Shown piece by piece: positions 42,236-51,708 of a stretch of DNA of 64,000 nt. The translations under genes were made by a program, and so were the position numbers. This DNA comes from Candidatus Aenigmatarchaeota archaeon. GTDB lineage: Archaea; Aenigmatarchaeota; Aenigmatarchaeia; QMZP01. The first letter of the stretch is position 1, and every line of letters starts with the position of its first letter. The notes beneath the pieces were generated by a model. That model was not told the origin of the DNA and searched no databases. It was given only the letters and a program-made list of their open reading frames with translations. Where the stretch lies: positions 1 through 64,000 of the forward strand of contig JADHWJ010000003.1 of assembly GCA_016783545.1 (NCBI GenBank), written 5' to 3'.

Positions 42236-44728
42236 TCACCTAATCTCTAGTTTATTTTTCCAATCAAATACACCCCAATCTGATTTTGATGGATCTATTC
42301 CATCCTCACCTGCTTTGAATTGTATGATTTCACCATATGAGTTTTTGATTGTTCCGTCGTCTTTAACCTTTAAGTCCTGTAAAGCATTAACAAGTCTTCT
42401 TTGCATGTAACCTGACTTTCTTGTTCTCAGTGATTTATCCATCAGACCTTCTCTTCCGTTCATAATGTTCCAGAAAAGCTCAAAAGGTGTAAGACCCTTC
42501 TTAAAGCTACTTGAAACAAAACCATGACTTATTGGAGAAAGATCGCCTGCCATTATATGAGGCAGTGTTCTTCTATGATATCCCCTTGATATCCTTTTAC
42601 CCAATATTGTCTCTTGACCCACTACAGCAGTCATCTGAGTTGAATTTATAATAGAACCTTTAGCCCCGGATATGGCCATATGTATAAGATCGTTTTCTAT
42701 TATATTATCACTCACTATGTCGCTCGCTCTACTAACACCGTTTGCAAGGGCATTCATTATCTGTGCTTCCAATGATTCTTTTGGTGTCATTCCTGGAAGA
42801 ATCTTTATTTGCTTGTTATTGAATTTCTTTATGAGATTATTAGACTCCTGGATTGCTAAATCTATTTCATTTGTTATACCATTTTCTGCTTTAGTAGGAA
42901 GATCTAAATCTGAGATGCCTATAGACATTCCTCTTTTAGTTAGATAAGAAACCGCAAGTTTTCCTGTCTGGTCTATGAAATCCTTTAACGTATCACTATC
43001 AGTATATGTTTGGAATGCCTTTAATATTTTTCCTTTCATAGCGCCAACAGATGCAGCGTCAATAGTTCCTGTTTTTATCTTTCCGTCTTTTATTCTTACC
43101 CATGAATCATATTCACATTCCTCTTCAGTACAGGTAATGCAATTTTTGCATCTTTTTGCTTTAAACCCAGGCATTGAGAACCCTTCTGGTAAAAGCAGGC
43201 TGAAAATTTCCTTTCCAGTGAAAGTGTCTTTTTCAGGCAATTCAACATCTATATCAGCATCTGCAAGTAACTGTGCTGCTGCTTCTTTAGATAATACAAC
43301 ATCCTCTTTTGTGAGAAGATATATACCAGAAATTTGATCCATGTCAAGACCTATTGCAGGTCCTCCAAATTTAGGTGACATTATATTATTTTTAACTTCC
43401 ATCAGCATGGTAGCTTCTGTTCTTGCCTCATCTGTCTGTAAAACGTGAATATTCATCTCGTCACCATCAAAGTCGGCGTTATATGGTGGACATACCTGCA
43501 TCGTCAATCTAAATGTTTTGTATGGCATTATTTTCACTCTGTGAGCCATTATAGAAGCTTTGTGAAGAGATGGCTGTCTATTGAACAGAATTATATCATT
43601 ATCTTTTAATTGTCTCTCAATTACCCAGTCCAATGCAATGGTTTCTAATATTTCTTTTTTGTTTGTCTTTGTAATTTTTATTCTCCTTCCGTCAGGTCTT
43701 ACAACATAATTAACAAGATTATTTTTGAAGAGATTTTTTATATACAGCATATTTGTTTTTGTTACATATTCAGGTATTGTTAGTTCTTTTGCAACAATTT
43801 TTGGAATACCGACTTCATTTATTGATATTTTAGCATCTGGTGATATTACTGTTCTTGCGCAGAAATTCACTCTTTTACCAAGAAGATTTCCTCGTATCCT
43901 GCCCTCTTTTCCTTTCAGTCTCTGAACAAGACCTTTCAAAGGACGTCCTGATCTGTGCCTTGCCAAAGGAGTTCCACTAAGTTCATTGTCAAAATATGTG
44001 GACGTGTGGTATTGCACTAACTCACAAAGATCGCTTATTATAAACTCAGGAGCACCAATTTCCATATTCTCTTTAAGACTTTGATTTATTCTTACTATAT
44101 CAACAAGCTTATGTGTGAGGTCATCCTCTGACCTTTCACCGCCCTCCAATGTTATGGATGGCCTTGTTGTTACTGGAGGTATTGGAAATAATGTGAGAAT
44201 CATCCATTCAGGTCTTCCTCCACCAAAGCCTATTTTCTTTAGATCAACATTTGGTATGTTTTCAAATCTTTCCCTTATATCAACAGATGTAATCTCTTCC
44301 TTATCTTCATAAAAAGTATATGGTTTTGAGAACTTTATTTTCTTCTGAAGTGCTTTACAGTGCGGGCATTTGTTTGGCTGTTCAAATGATTTTGAATTTT
44401 TAACTGCTTCGATCATTATCTTGTTGCACTTTCTGCATGTCACTTTTAGTAATTCAAAAGTTGATTTTATGTAAAGAACATTCAAAATAGGTTTTGCAAG
44501 TTCTAGATATCCAAAATGCCCTGGGCATTCATCTATCCCACCATTGCAGGTTCTGCATTTTAGACCTGGGTCTATCACACCCAATCTTGGATCCATTACA
44601 CCACCTTCTACAGGATACCCATCTGCATCGTATAGTTCAGATGTAACTATTCTGACTTTTCCCATATCCTTTATCTGATCAGGTGAAATTAGCCCGAATT
44701 TCATGGATTTTATTCTTGATTCAGCCAT
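42236..44728 (-). CDS. rpoA1: DNA-directed RNA polymerase subunit A'
   Basis: The 830-aa subunit contains the zinc-binding [17 protein letters not shown], a second CRKCN/CPHC site and the catalytic Mg2+ loop [11 protein letters not shown] four-cysteine insertion ([12 protein letters not shown]) near residue 545 is a further zinc element. It forms the catalytic centre with B' and A''. Separation from rpoB1 is one base, so translation is coupled. Confidence 0.98.
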   Translation of the reverse strand: MAESRIKSMKFGLISPDQIKDMGKVRIVTSELYDADGYPVEGGVMDPRLGVIDPGLKCRTCNGGIDECPGHFGYLELAKPILNVLYIKSTFELLKVTCRKCNKIMIEAVKNSKSFEQPNKCPHCKALQKKIKFSKPYTFYEDKEEITSVDIRERFENIPNVDLKKIGFGGGRPEWMILTLFPIPPVTTRPSITLEGGERSEDDLTHKLVDIVRINQSLKENMEIGAPEFIISDLCELVQYHTSTYFDNELSGTPLARHRSGRPLKGLVQRLKGKEGRIRGNLLGKRVNFCARTVISPDAKISINEVGIPKIVAKELTIPEYVTKTNMLYIKNLFKNNLVNYVVRPDGRRIKITKTNKKEILETIALDWVIERQLKDNDIILFNRQPSLHKASIMAHRVKIMPYKTFRLTMQVCPPYNADFDGDEMNIHVLQTDEARTEATMLMEVKNNIMSPKFGGPAIGLDMDQISGIYLLTKEDVVLSKEAAAQLLADADIDVELPEKDTFTGKEIFSLLLPEGFSMPGFKAKRCKNCITCTEEECEYDSWVRIKDGKIKTGTIDAASVGAMKGKILKAFQTYTDSDTLKDFIDQTGKLAVSYLTKRGMSIGISDLDLPTKAENGITNEIDLAIQESNNLIKKFNNKQIKILPGMTPKESLEAQIMNALANGVSRASDIVSDNIIENDLIHMAISGAKGSIINSTQMTAVVGQETILGKRISRGYHRRTLPHIMAGDLSPISHGFVSSSFKKGLTPFELFWNIMNGREGLMDKSLRTRKSGYMQRRLVNALQDLKVKDDGTIKNSYGEIIQFKAGEDGIDPSKSDWGVFDWKNKLEIR

Positions 44729-44729
44729 A

Positions 44730-46517
44730 TTAAAGCTCCTCTGTTTTTATCTTAGGATATATTCCTAACGATTTCAACTCATCCAGTGTTAGCTTAAAAG
44801 CATAAGATGTTTCAACCCATGCAACATCACTCTTCTTGCATAAACTACAATATGATTTATTCTTTATAACATCAAAAGTTGCAACAAACCCACAGCCTTT
44901 ACATATTGGTATATCTACCTTGTCTGAATCAAATCTTTCCTTAAGGGTAAGTGCAGCACCATGTCCGATTAGGCACTGTTGCTCCATCTCACCGAGTCTG
45001 AGGCCACCCCTCTTCGCCCTACCTTCAGTTGGCTGCTTTGTCAGAAGTGTAACAGGTCCTCTGCCCCTTACATGAATCTTGTCAGTTACCATATGATCAA
45101 GCCTTAGATAATATGAAATGCCAGTAAATATCAGAACTTTCAATATCTCCCCTGACTTTCCATTATACAAAACCTGTTTACCATCATTTCTGAAACCAAG
45201 ACTTTTCATTGATTTTCTTATTTCTTCTTCGCTTGTATAATTGAATGCAGAAGCGTTTATATGTTCTCCGCTATATGCGCCTAGTTTCCCGCCTATAATT
45301 TCCAGTAAATGACCAACTGTCATTCTGGAAGGGATTGCATGTGGATTAAATATTATATCTGGAACAACACCTTCTCTTGTAAATGGCATATCCTCATGAG
45401 GTATCATAAGACCTACAATACCCTTCTGGCCGTGTCTTGATGCAAATTTATCACCAATTTCAGGAATTCTTTGATCTCTTATTTTCATTTTTATAAGCTG
45501 GTTTGCATCTGGTGTTTCAGTGATGAGCACTGTATCTACTATACCCCTTTCTCCATGTCTGACCGACAATGACGTTTCTCTTATATTCTCTATATCAGCT
45601 ATAAATTCTTCAGAAGTGAGAAATCTCAATGGGCTTGTTCTTCCAATTAAGATTGAATCAGATTCTACTTTTGATTCTGGGTTTAAAATACCATCTTCGT
45701 CAAGATCTTTATATGCGTCTTCACCTCTATGTCCCATTATGCCTGGTTGAGGGACACATATATCATCTTCCTGACCACCCCAATATCTCTTTTTCATTGC
45801 ATCATATGTTCTGAAATAGAATGATCTGAACAGGCCTCTTTCAATAGATGATTTATTCAAAACAATAGCATCGTTTACATTGTAACCTTCATGGCACATT
45901 ACTGCTATAACCAAATTATGCCCGCTTGGGAATCTTCTCAATATATCACTTGTAATAGTATTAACAAGTGGTACCTGCGGATAGACAAGTATATTGAATT
46001 TTGTATCTGTTCTTAGAGTAAAATTAGTGGCAGGTATACCAACAGACTGACCAATCATTTTTGCACCAAAATTTATCCTATCGCCCCTACTAAACTCTGG
46101 ATATGGTATCAAGGTTGTTGGAACACCGAGTATGCCTATGGGATCTATTTCAAGATGTGTGTGCTTATTTGTCAATTCGTTTTCATTTATTGCAATAAAG
46201 GTGTTTTCTTCCTCATCTGCATCCAGATATTCTATAATACCATTTTCAATAAGATAATTCCATGTTATTTTTTCCCGCTTTAGTTTATCCAATAAAACAG
46301 GTGTAAGTTTTGGTTTTTTATTTTCAACTATTATCAAAGGCCTTCTTGCTCTTCCATGTTCTGTGTTTATCCTTATTTCATCATGTAATGGAAAATATGA
46401 AATATTTACCTGTGAAAGCAAGGAATTCTGCCTTCTCTTCTTTCTAATATTTGCTGCCATCTCTGCTGGTTTGCTTGTATGCCCTATCCACTTTCCATTA
46501 AAATATATATCAGCCAT
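44730..46517 (-). CDS. rpoB1: DNA-directed RNA polymerase subunit B'
   Basis: This is the C-terminal half of the second largest subunit: GDKFASRHGQKGIVG and RGGLRLGEMEQQCLIGHGAA are the catalytic-core signatures, and CKGCG/CSLC is the C-terminal zinc site. The split into B'' and B' is the arrangement found in many euryarchaea and DPANN. It lies one base from both neighbours. Confidence 0.98.
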   Translation of the reverse strand: MADIYFNGKWIGHTSKPAEMAANIRKKRRQNSLLSQVNISYFPLHDEIRINTEHGRARRPLIIVENKKPKLTPVLLDKLKREKITWNYLIENGIIEYLDADEEENTFIAINENELTNKHTHLEIDPIGILGVPTTLIPYPEFSRGDRINFGAKMIGQSVGIPATNFTLRTDTKFNILVYPQVPLVNTITSDILRRFPSGHNLVIAVMCHEGYNVNDAIVLNKSSIERGLFRSFYFRTYDAMKKRYWGGQEDDICVPQPGIMGHRGEDAYKDLDEDGILNPESKVESDSILIGRTSPLRFLTSEEFIADIENIRETSLSVRHGERGIVDTVLITETPDANQLIKMKIRDQRIPEIGDKFASRHGQKGIVGLMIPHEDMPFTREGVVPDIIFNPHAIPSRMTVGHLLEIIGGKLGAYSGEHINASAFNYTSEEEIRKSMKSLGFRNDGKQVLYNGKSGEILKVLIFTGISYYLRLDHMVTDKIHVRGRGPVTLLTKQPTEGRAKRGGLRLGEMEQQCLIGHGAALTLKERFDSDKVDIPICKGCGFVATFDVIKNKSYCSLCKKSDVAWVETSYAFKLTLDELKSLGIYPKIKTEEL

Positions 46518-46518
46518 A

Positions 46519-47985
46519 TTATTTTCCTTTTATATACTCCATTATTTTTTCATTATCTCTCTCTGATAACCCTGGTGTGATTTCAGAGAACATTGCCAAA
46601 TGCTTTCTAAGACCTATACTAGAACCTTCTGGTGTCTCTGCCGGGCATATTCTTCCCCACTCAGTTGGATGTATCTGCCTTGCCTTGAAATGCTCCTGTG
46701 TTGATGTCAAAGGTGATACTACAGACCTTAAATGAGAAATTGTTTTTATATAAGAGCTTCTGTCCAATCTTTGAGAAACACCTGTTCTTCCTCCAATCCA
46801 ATTACCTGTTGCCAGGCTCGAAAGTATCTGTTTTGTAACAGCATTTGTTTCTATAACACCCTGTATACTTGGTTTTTTTCCTCTTTTCAAAAGTTTTTGA
46901 TAATTATATGTCATCTTAGCAAGTAATCCCCATCTTCCCAGAAGTATTGATCTGAATAACTGAGCAAGCAGCTCCCCTGACATAAGAAGTCGTTTGTTGT
47001 TATAATGATCTATATCATCATTCGGTATTTTTTTAAGAGAAAGTAATATAACCTTCTTTATTATCTTTGACATTATCAGCGCTTTTTCTATTCTATTTTC
47101 TTTCTCTTGGCCTATATGAGGAAGGAGATACTTATCCAAAATCTGATTTACTCGCTCTTCTCTATAATCTTCTGTTACCTTCAGTTTTCTTCCTATGGAA
47201 TCTATTGCTTCTTTCGAAGTTGTGGCTTCGCATTGGTAGAAATTTATGAACATCTCATTCAATAATTTCTGATCATTTGATATCTTATTACATATGTCCC
47301 TGTCTGTTTCCAAACCCAATGCTTTCAATAATGTAACTATCTGAAGTTTTCTTAGATTTGCAAAGGATATTGTTATTTCCCCATCAGGCTTTCTTTCAAT
47401 TATATGCCTCTGTCTAAACCCAGATTTTTCAGAATTCATTCTCACAGATATTTCATTACCACTTCTTTCAAATATAGGCTTATTGGAGGTTATTTCCTCT
47501 ATCAGAACAATTACCCTCTCTGTTCCATTAATTATAAAGTAACCACCTGGATCATCAGGATCTTCTCCGTTCTCAATGAGCTCGTTTTTGCTAAATTCTC
47601 TTGTTGAACAAAGACCTGATTTAACCATTACTGGAAGATCTCCCACATGCACCCTTTCAGGTCTTTCCTGTATATCGTTTATGATAGGGGCTATATCAAC
47701 AAATATTGGGGCTGAATATGTAAGATTTCTTATCCTTGCTTCATTTGGAAATATAAGTCTTGTTGAACCATCTGGCTCTTTTATAGCAGGCTTTCCTATA
47801 AACACCTTGCCAAACTTCAGTTTCATCCCGCCTTCTTCTGGATTAAGCTCAACCTCTCCTATCTCATCTATTATTTTCTGCATACCAACGTTTACAAACT
47901 GATTAAAACTCTCTATCTGGAAGTTAATCCATCCTCTTTCCTTTTCATACGCATTTAACAAGGGCAATATAAACATATCTATCAT
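46519..47985 (-). CDS. rpoB2: DNA-directed RNA polymerase subunit B''
   Basis: The N-terminal half of the B subunit contains GYFIINGTERVIVLIEE and LVSPLTSTQEHFKARQIHPTEWGRICPAETPEGSS-type sequence. I take ATG 47985 (MIDMFILPLL) after GAGGT as start. The track begins at TTG seven codons upstream, overlapping rpoH. It forms the protrusion and lobe of the enzyme. Confidence 0.97.
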   Translation of the reverse strand: MIDMFILPLLNAYEKERGWINFQIESFNQFVNVGMQKIIDEIGEVELNPEEGGMKLKFGKVFIGKPAIKEPDGSTRLIFPNEARIRNLTYSAPIFVDIAPIINDIQERPERVHVGDLPVMVKSGLCSTREFSKNELIENGEDPDDPGGYFIINGTERVIVLIEEITSNKPIFERSGNEISVRMNSEKSGFRQRHIIERKPDGEITISFANLRKLQIVTLLKALGLETDRDICNKISNDQKLLNEMFINFYQCEATTSKEAIDSIGRKLKVTEDYREERVNQILDKYLLPHIGQEKENRIEKALIMSKIIKKVILLSLKKIPNDDIDHYNNKRLLMSGELLAQLFRSILLGRWGLLAKMTYNYQKLLKRGKKPSIQGVIETNAVTKQILSSLATGNWIGGRTGVSQRLDRSSYIKTISHLRSVVSPLTSTQEHFKARQIHPTEWGRICPAETPEGSSIGLRKHLAMFSEITPGLSERDNEKIMEYIKGK

Positions 47986-48002
47986 ATACCTCAAATATAG
48001 AT

Positions 48003-48239
48003 TCAACCTTCTACAACAAATCTATAATAAATCGCTTTTCCTGATGTCGGAGACTTTCTTGTTATTCTTATTAAATCACCTGGTTTTGCGCCTATCACTT
48101 TTACAACAGAATCTGATACGCTTATCCTAGGTAATTTTTCCTTCTCTATGTTGAATTTCTTTAAAACTTCTCTTTTTTCTTTAGATGAAAGAATTTCATG
48201 TTTTGGAACTAATTGATGTTTTAATATCTCTAAATTCAT
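48003..48239 (-). CDS. rpoH: DNA-directed RNA polymerase subunit H
   Basis: The 78-aa subunit matches RpoH/Rpb5 C-terminal: LVPKHEILSSKEKREVL, KLPRISVSDSVVKVIGAKPGDLIRI and YYRFVVEG. It is the first gene of the polymerase operon. GGAGGAG lies before the ATG and partly within the structured leader upstream. Confidence 0.97.
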   Translation of the reverse strand: MNLEILKHQLVPKHEILSSKEKREVLKKFNIEKEKLPRISVSDSVVKVIGAKPGDLIRITRKSPTSGKAIYYRFVVEG

Positions 48240-48330
48240 ATACTCCTCCGATCAATTCGATCGGCTCAAAAATCCTCTCTTTTGGAGAAGATGGATGCGA
48301 CTTTCCCACTCTTATATATTATGAGCCAAT
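48240..48330 (-). promoter_or_regulatory. Structured leader of the RNA polymerase operon
   Basis: A TATA-like ATAATATATAAG is followed by a leader with two hairpins: TCTCC-AAAA-GAGAG and CCGATC-GAATT-GATCGG. The second abuts and partly includes the GGAGGAG ribosome binding site of rpoH. Most genes in this window have short leaders, so this suggests translational or transcriptional feedback control. Confidence 0.45.
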
Positions 48331-48361
48331 GAATATAAACATTTAATGATTTCTAATACTT

Positions 48362-49372
48362 TTATTCTTTACTTAATAATTCCAGTTCTTCGTCTCTTAT
48401 CTCTTTAATAAATGGAACATATCTCTCTTCAAACATATCAGGATGTATTCTTCTCAATCTTTCAATTGCACCAATATCTCCGTTTCCTCGGAATGTTTCA
48501 AAGAGTTCTTCAATTAATCTCGGTTCTTTTTGATAACCACTTTTAGATGCAATAACACACGGTTCTGTATGTGTTACTATTTCAAGTTCACCTGTTTGCT
48601 CATCAACAACCCACCACCAAGAATGCTCAGAACCATCACCACTTCTCTTGTCCCTTAGGCTTTTTCCTGTTTCTGTGACTTCGCTCATGACATTACCGCA
48701 GCCATATTCAATTTGCGCTTCTATTGCACCAAAACCCTCAACCACTTCGCCTCCAATGCCTTTCTGCCAAAAGAAATCACCCAATATATGGGGACATACT
48801 GTAACACCTATAATGCTTTTACCGTATTTTTTCATATCAGCTATTGTTTTGAATCTCCTATCCTTTGTCACAAGATTAAATATAACAGGCTTGAACTTGA
48901 GTGTCATTGCAGCCTCATACCCTGCCCTATGTAATTCTGATTCCATCAATGCTTCCCGCTCTTCAGCTGATGTTCTAAAGCTCCCGTTAAGAGCCAGCGG
49001 TGTTAGATCGCTTTCATCCATAAGAATATCATATCCAGAGCCTATCGCCATATCTATAACACCCCTTTCCAGCCATTTTGGATGGTCTTGTGGATAGAAT
49101 AATGCAACGCGTTTCGCTCTGTCAGCATATTCAGGATTGTCTGTGAAAAGGGCAAACTTTGGAGCATGATTCACCATTTTTCCTTTAACATCCCTTCTAC
49201 ATTCTTCGCCTGTGAGAGGAGCCAATCTTTCTCCACTGATTTCATCTGGGTTGTATAAGCAAATACCTGCTTCTCTGAGAAGCTTAATACTTCCTCTATA
49301 ATGATCACCAACAGCGATTACAACATTCAGATTACCAAAAGGACTATATTCAGGACATTTGTTATTTTTCAT
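48362..49372 (-). CDS. ATP phosphoribosyltransferase-like protein (HisG family)
   Basis: The 336-aa protein has HisG-like features: IKLLREAGICLY near the start, RGVIDMAIGSGYDILM (the periplasmic-binding-protein-type fold) and the PRPP-binding-like region GCGNVMSEVTETGKSLRDK. HisG joins ATP and PRPP in histidine synthesis. No other his genes are nearby, and sequence outside the core differs, so the substrate may not be the HisG one. It starts one base after the AbrB-ACT gene and is surely in its operon. The ACT domain next door may sense an amino acid. Confidence 0.65.
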   Translation of the reverse strand: MKNNKCPEYSPFGNLNVVIAVGDHYRGSIKLLREAGICLYNPDEISGERLAPLTGEECRRDVKGKMVNHAPKFALFTDNPEYADRAKRVALFYPQDHPKWLERGVIDMAIGSGYDILMDESDLTPLALNGSFRTSAEEREALMESELHRAGYEAAMTLKFKPVIFNLVTKDRRFKTIADMKKYGKSIIGVTVCPHILGDFFWQKGIGGEVVEGFGAIEAQIEYGCGNVMSEVTETGKSLRDKRSGDGSEHSWWWVVDEQTGELEIVTHTEPCVIASKSGYQKEPRLIEELFETFRGNGDIGAIERLRRIHPDMFEERYVPFIKEIRDEELELLSKE

Positions 49373-49373
49373 A

Positions 49374-49769
49374 TTAATCTAAAATCTCCATCTTCTTAAC
49401 AACTCCGGAATTTAATATTTTTTCTTTAATAGTCTCCATTTCTCCATTTAGTTCTGAAATATCAGTTATTATGTCCCACTCAGCTGTCTTTCCTCTAACC
49501 AATGTCCTACTTTCGCTCATGACTATGTTAACACCGTATTGAGAGAATAAATCTGCAATTTTTGCAAGACTTCCAGGAGCATCGTCAATTAGAATTCTAA
49601 TCTCAGCTGTTTTATCTCTTAACAATGGCAAAAGTTTAACCTGTGAATTCTCATTATCTGGTATCAATATAATTTCTGTACCATCATCTGCCTTTAATAC
49701 ATCTCTAATATGTTTTGGAATAAGTATCCTGCCCTTTTGATCCAATTTTGTAATATTTGAATTTTTCAT
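49374..49769 (-). CDS. AbrB-ACT regulatory protein
   Basis: The N-terminal domain (ITKLDQKGRILIPKHIRDVL) is an AbrB/SpoVT DNA-binding fold. The C-terminal half (EIRILIDDAPGSLAKIADLFSQYGVNI) is an ACT ligand-binding domain. The likely role is an amino-acid-responsive regulator of its own operon with the HisG-like gene. A palindromic ACTATATATATAGT lies between the TATA box and the start, a plausible operator. Confidence 0.82.
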   Translation of the reverse strand: MKNSNITKLDQKGRILIPKHIRDVLKADDGTEIILIPDNENSQVKLLPLLRDKTAEIRILIDDAPGSLAKIADLFSQYGVNIVMSESRTLVRGKTAEWDIITDISELNGEMETIKEKILNSGVVKKMEILD

Positions 49770-49806
49770 AATTCCCTGAACACAATACTTGCAATTTAGA
49801 ATTTAT

Positions 49807-49839
49807 GTAACTATATATATAGTACAAAAGCTTATAAAG
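49807..49839 (-). promoter_or_regulatory. Promoter and palindromic operator of the AbrB-ACT/HisG-like operon
   Basis: On the minus strand CTTTATAAGC is a TATA box, followed after 4-5 nt by GTACTATATATATAGTTAC, whose core ACTATATATATAGT is a perfect 14-nt palindrome. AbrB-type proteins often bind such sites in their own promoters. Confidence 0.5.
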
Positions 49840-49861
49840 TTTTCCCACAAATGGGGGATTT

Positions 49862-50773
49862 TCATACGTTTTTGATAAAATTCTTTATCGTATGTTTGGA
49901 ATATCTTTGAATCAGCAATTCTGCTTTTTTTATCAGGTTTTCTTTATTTTTCTCCAAATCATGTCTTACAAGAGCTGTTGGTCCGGGTTGTTTAGGAATA
50001 ATTTTGATTCCTTTTTCTGTTTCCAGCATATCGTTTTCTTTTTTATTTTTTCCGAGTATTATCTGACTTTTTTCAAAATGCCTTCCTATTGAAAGCAATC
50101 TGATATCATTATATACCAAAGTCTTCTTGTTCAAAACCTGTTTTAGTTTCTTGCAGTATTCTCTTTCACATAAAAGACATCCTCCAGCTGGATGTGGATA
50201 ATCTATTTTATATTTCTTTGCAAGCGCTATTTGATTCTTTCTCTGCCTACCTCTAATATCAAAAAGCTTTTCTCTGTCTATCAAACCATCTTTCTCAGCA
50301 CTGGTTTCTGGAAGAAGTTTTGCTGAGAGCGGTCTTAGCACTTCAACTCCAGCTTCCCTTTCAATTAAACTCAGTGCTCCTTTATTCTGGCTAAGCGGTC
50401 TCTCTCCGAGAACCTCTCCGGTTACAATAACCTGATTTCCTTTGAGGTGTTTCTTTGCTTTTTTCAACATGAAAAGATGACAATCTATACACGGATTCAG
50501 TGCTGTTCCCCTTGAGAATTTTGGTTTTCTCAGTATATTGATATATTCTTTAAATAATCTACCTTTTGTACAGTCAACGATATTCAGCGTTATTCCATGC
50601 CTTTGGGCGAACCTTGTTACACAAAACCTGTCTGAACAACACCCTCCACCAAAGGGAAGAACAAAGAACATTGCTTCAATGTTTTCTTTTCCTAGTTGTT
50701 CTTCTAGGATTTTACAAGCTAGTCTGCTGTCCAGTCCACCTGAGAGTAGTATTAGGGCTTTGGTATTAACCAT
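49862..50773 (-). CDS. PP-loop ATPase, tRNA-thiolase-like
   Basis: The PP-loop SGGLDSRLA marks ATP-pyrophosphatase activity. GTALNPCIDCHLFMLKKAK is characteristic of MnmA/TtuA-like tRNA sulfurtransferases, and the cysteines in GGGCCSDRFC and CLLCEREYC could hold a metal or persulfide. The ~300-aa length and C-terminal basic domain fit a tRNA-modifying enzyme that adenylates a base before thiolation. The exact target is unclear. It is located next to tRNA-Lys. Confidence 0.75.
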   Translation of the reverse strand: MVNTKALILLSGGLDSRLACKILEEQLGKENIEAMFFVLPFGGGCCSDRFCVTRFAQRHGITLNIVDCTKGRLFKEYINILRKPKFSRGTALNPCIDCHLFMLKKAKKHLKGNQVIVTGEVLGERPLSQNKGALSLIEREAGVEVLRPLSAKLLPETSAEKDGLIDREKLFDIRGRQRKNQIALAKKYKIDYPHPAGGCLLCEREYCKKLKQVLNKKTLVYNDIRLLSIGRHFEKSQIILGKNKKENDMLETEKGIKIIPKQPGPTALVRHDLEKNKENLIKKAELLIQRYSKHTIKNFIKNV

Positions 50774-50807
50774 AGAAAATAATTAACGAGTTGTGTTTAA
50801 AAATAAG

Positions 50808-51011
50808 TGGGCCCGAAGGGATCTTCAGCTCTGCTGAAGGTATGTGTTTCAGCAAAACATTTGAACCCTCGACTCTCCGGTGTCTTCTCTGTCATCGCGG
50901 TTATACCGCTAAACACGCTTTTAACTGATTAAAAGCTTCACCGGGATTTAGCACCCTCGGATGCTCTAACCATTTCAGGGAGTTATTCGCTCCAGACTGA
51001 GCTACGGGCCC
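50808..51011 (-). tRNA. tRNA-Lys(TTT) in five exons with four introns
   Basis: Exons: 50995-51011, 50958-50972, 50930-50936 (7 nt, GCTTTTA), 50860-50881 and 50808-50821. Introns of 22, 21, 48 and 38 nt lie in the D-loop, in the anticodon stem (30/31), at 37/38 and in the T-loop (59/60). Each forms a 4-bp helix between 3-nt bulges: TCAG/CTGA, CATC/GGTG, CTTT/GAAG and TTCA/TGAA. The inner helices are GGAG/CTCC, GGG/CCC, a partial one, and an 11-bp one with G-U pairs. The spliced product has GGGCCCG/CGGGCCC, GCTC-D-arm-GAGC, TCCGG-CTTTTAA-CCGGA and GAGGG-TTCAAAT-CCCTT. Confidence 0.93.
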
Positions 51012-51100
51012 TCTTTATATTTATTTAATAACTTATAGGATTTATAAGAATAAAACAGTTTTATAAACATCTTCTTAATATATATAATAAGTCAAAACGC

Positions 51101-51202
51101 GCCCCGATAGTGTAGTGGTTAATTTTAGTTGCTTTGCAACTAAGAGTCAATGCATAAGGCCCTGTCACGGCCTTGACGCGGGTTCAAATCCCGCTCGGGG
51201 CG
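51101..51202 (+). tRNA. tRNA-Asp(GTC) with a D-loop intron
   Basis: Acceptor strands GCCCCGA/TCGGGGC pair fully, with G73. The anticodon arm is AGGCC-CTGTCAC-GGCCT and the T-arm GCGGG-TTCAAAT-CCCGC. The D-loop is interrupted by a 28-nt intron (51123-51150): GGTT pairs with AGTC between bulges AA|T and AA|T, and the inner helix TTTAGTTGC/GCAACTAAG has nine pairs. Removal restores GTGT-AGTGGTTAAT-GCAT. Confidence 0.93.
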
Positions 51203-51237
51203 CTAAAACTTATTAACAAGGAAACCCTAATCTTATT

Positions 51238-51705
51238 ATGATTCTTTTTCATGCAGGGATATCAATAATTGTTGGTATTACAGCTGCCATAATAGCATAT
51301 GCGATTTATAGAAAAGCATCAGTCTCTTTATGGGCATATCTTGCTGGATTTCTTCTTGACCTACCTATTTTCATTCTCATACCGTTCAAAGTTTCAAATT
51401 TGGACAATCTGCTTTTATTCAGCCATACAGCAGGCATATTTATCTGGCCAGTTATTTTGGTTATTCTGGATATTTTCCTCATAGAGGCTCAGTTATTGAA
51501 ATATATAGTCGCTCTTTTGAAACTCATTCATTTGGGAATCTCAAACAAGAGTGTAAAAAGATTGGAAAAGATAGATGGACTTTTGGAAAGGCTTGAAGAA
51601 TACCACATTATTCCAGCACCAATAAGGCTTAGCAGAGTTTACATTGTCGGTGTCATGGCAGGGGTAGTTCATCTGGTAATTAATCTTGCTATAGGTGTGC
51701 TTTAA
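51238..51705 (+). CDS. Small polytopic membrane protein (155 aa)
   Basis: About four to five hydrophobic helices are visible (IIVGITAAIIAYAIY, LWAYLAGFLLDLPIFILI, AGIFIWPVILVILDIFL, VYIVGVMAGVVHLVINLAI). An SHTAG motif follows the second helix and a charged amphipathic segment lies near residue 105. No family is recognised. The gene starts 35 bp after tRNA-Asp and converges with the next surface protein gene. Confidence 0.5.
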   Translation: MILFHAGISIIVGITAAIIAYAIYRKASVSLWAYLAGFLLDLPIFILIPFKVSNLDNLLLFSHTAGIFIWPVILVILDIFLIEAQLLKYIVALLKLIHLGISNKSVKRLEKIDGLLERLEEYHIIPAPIRLSRVYIVGVMAGVVHLVINLAIGVL

Positions 51706-51708
51706 ACA

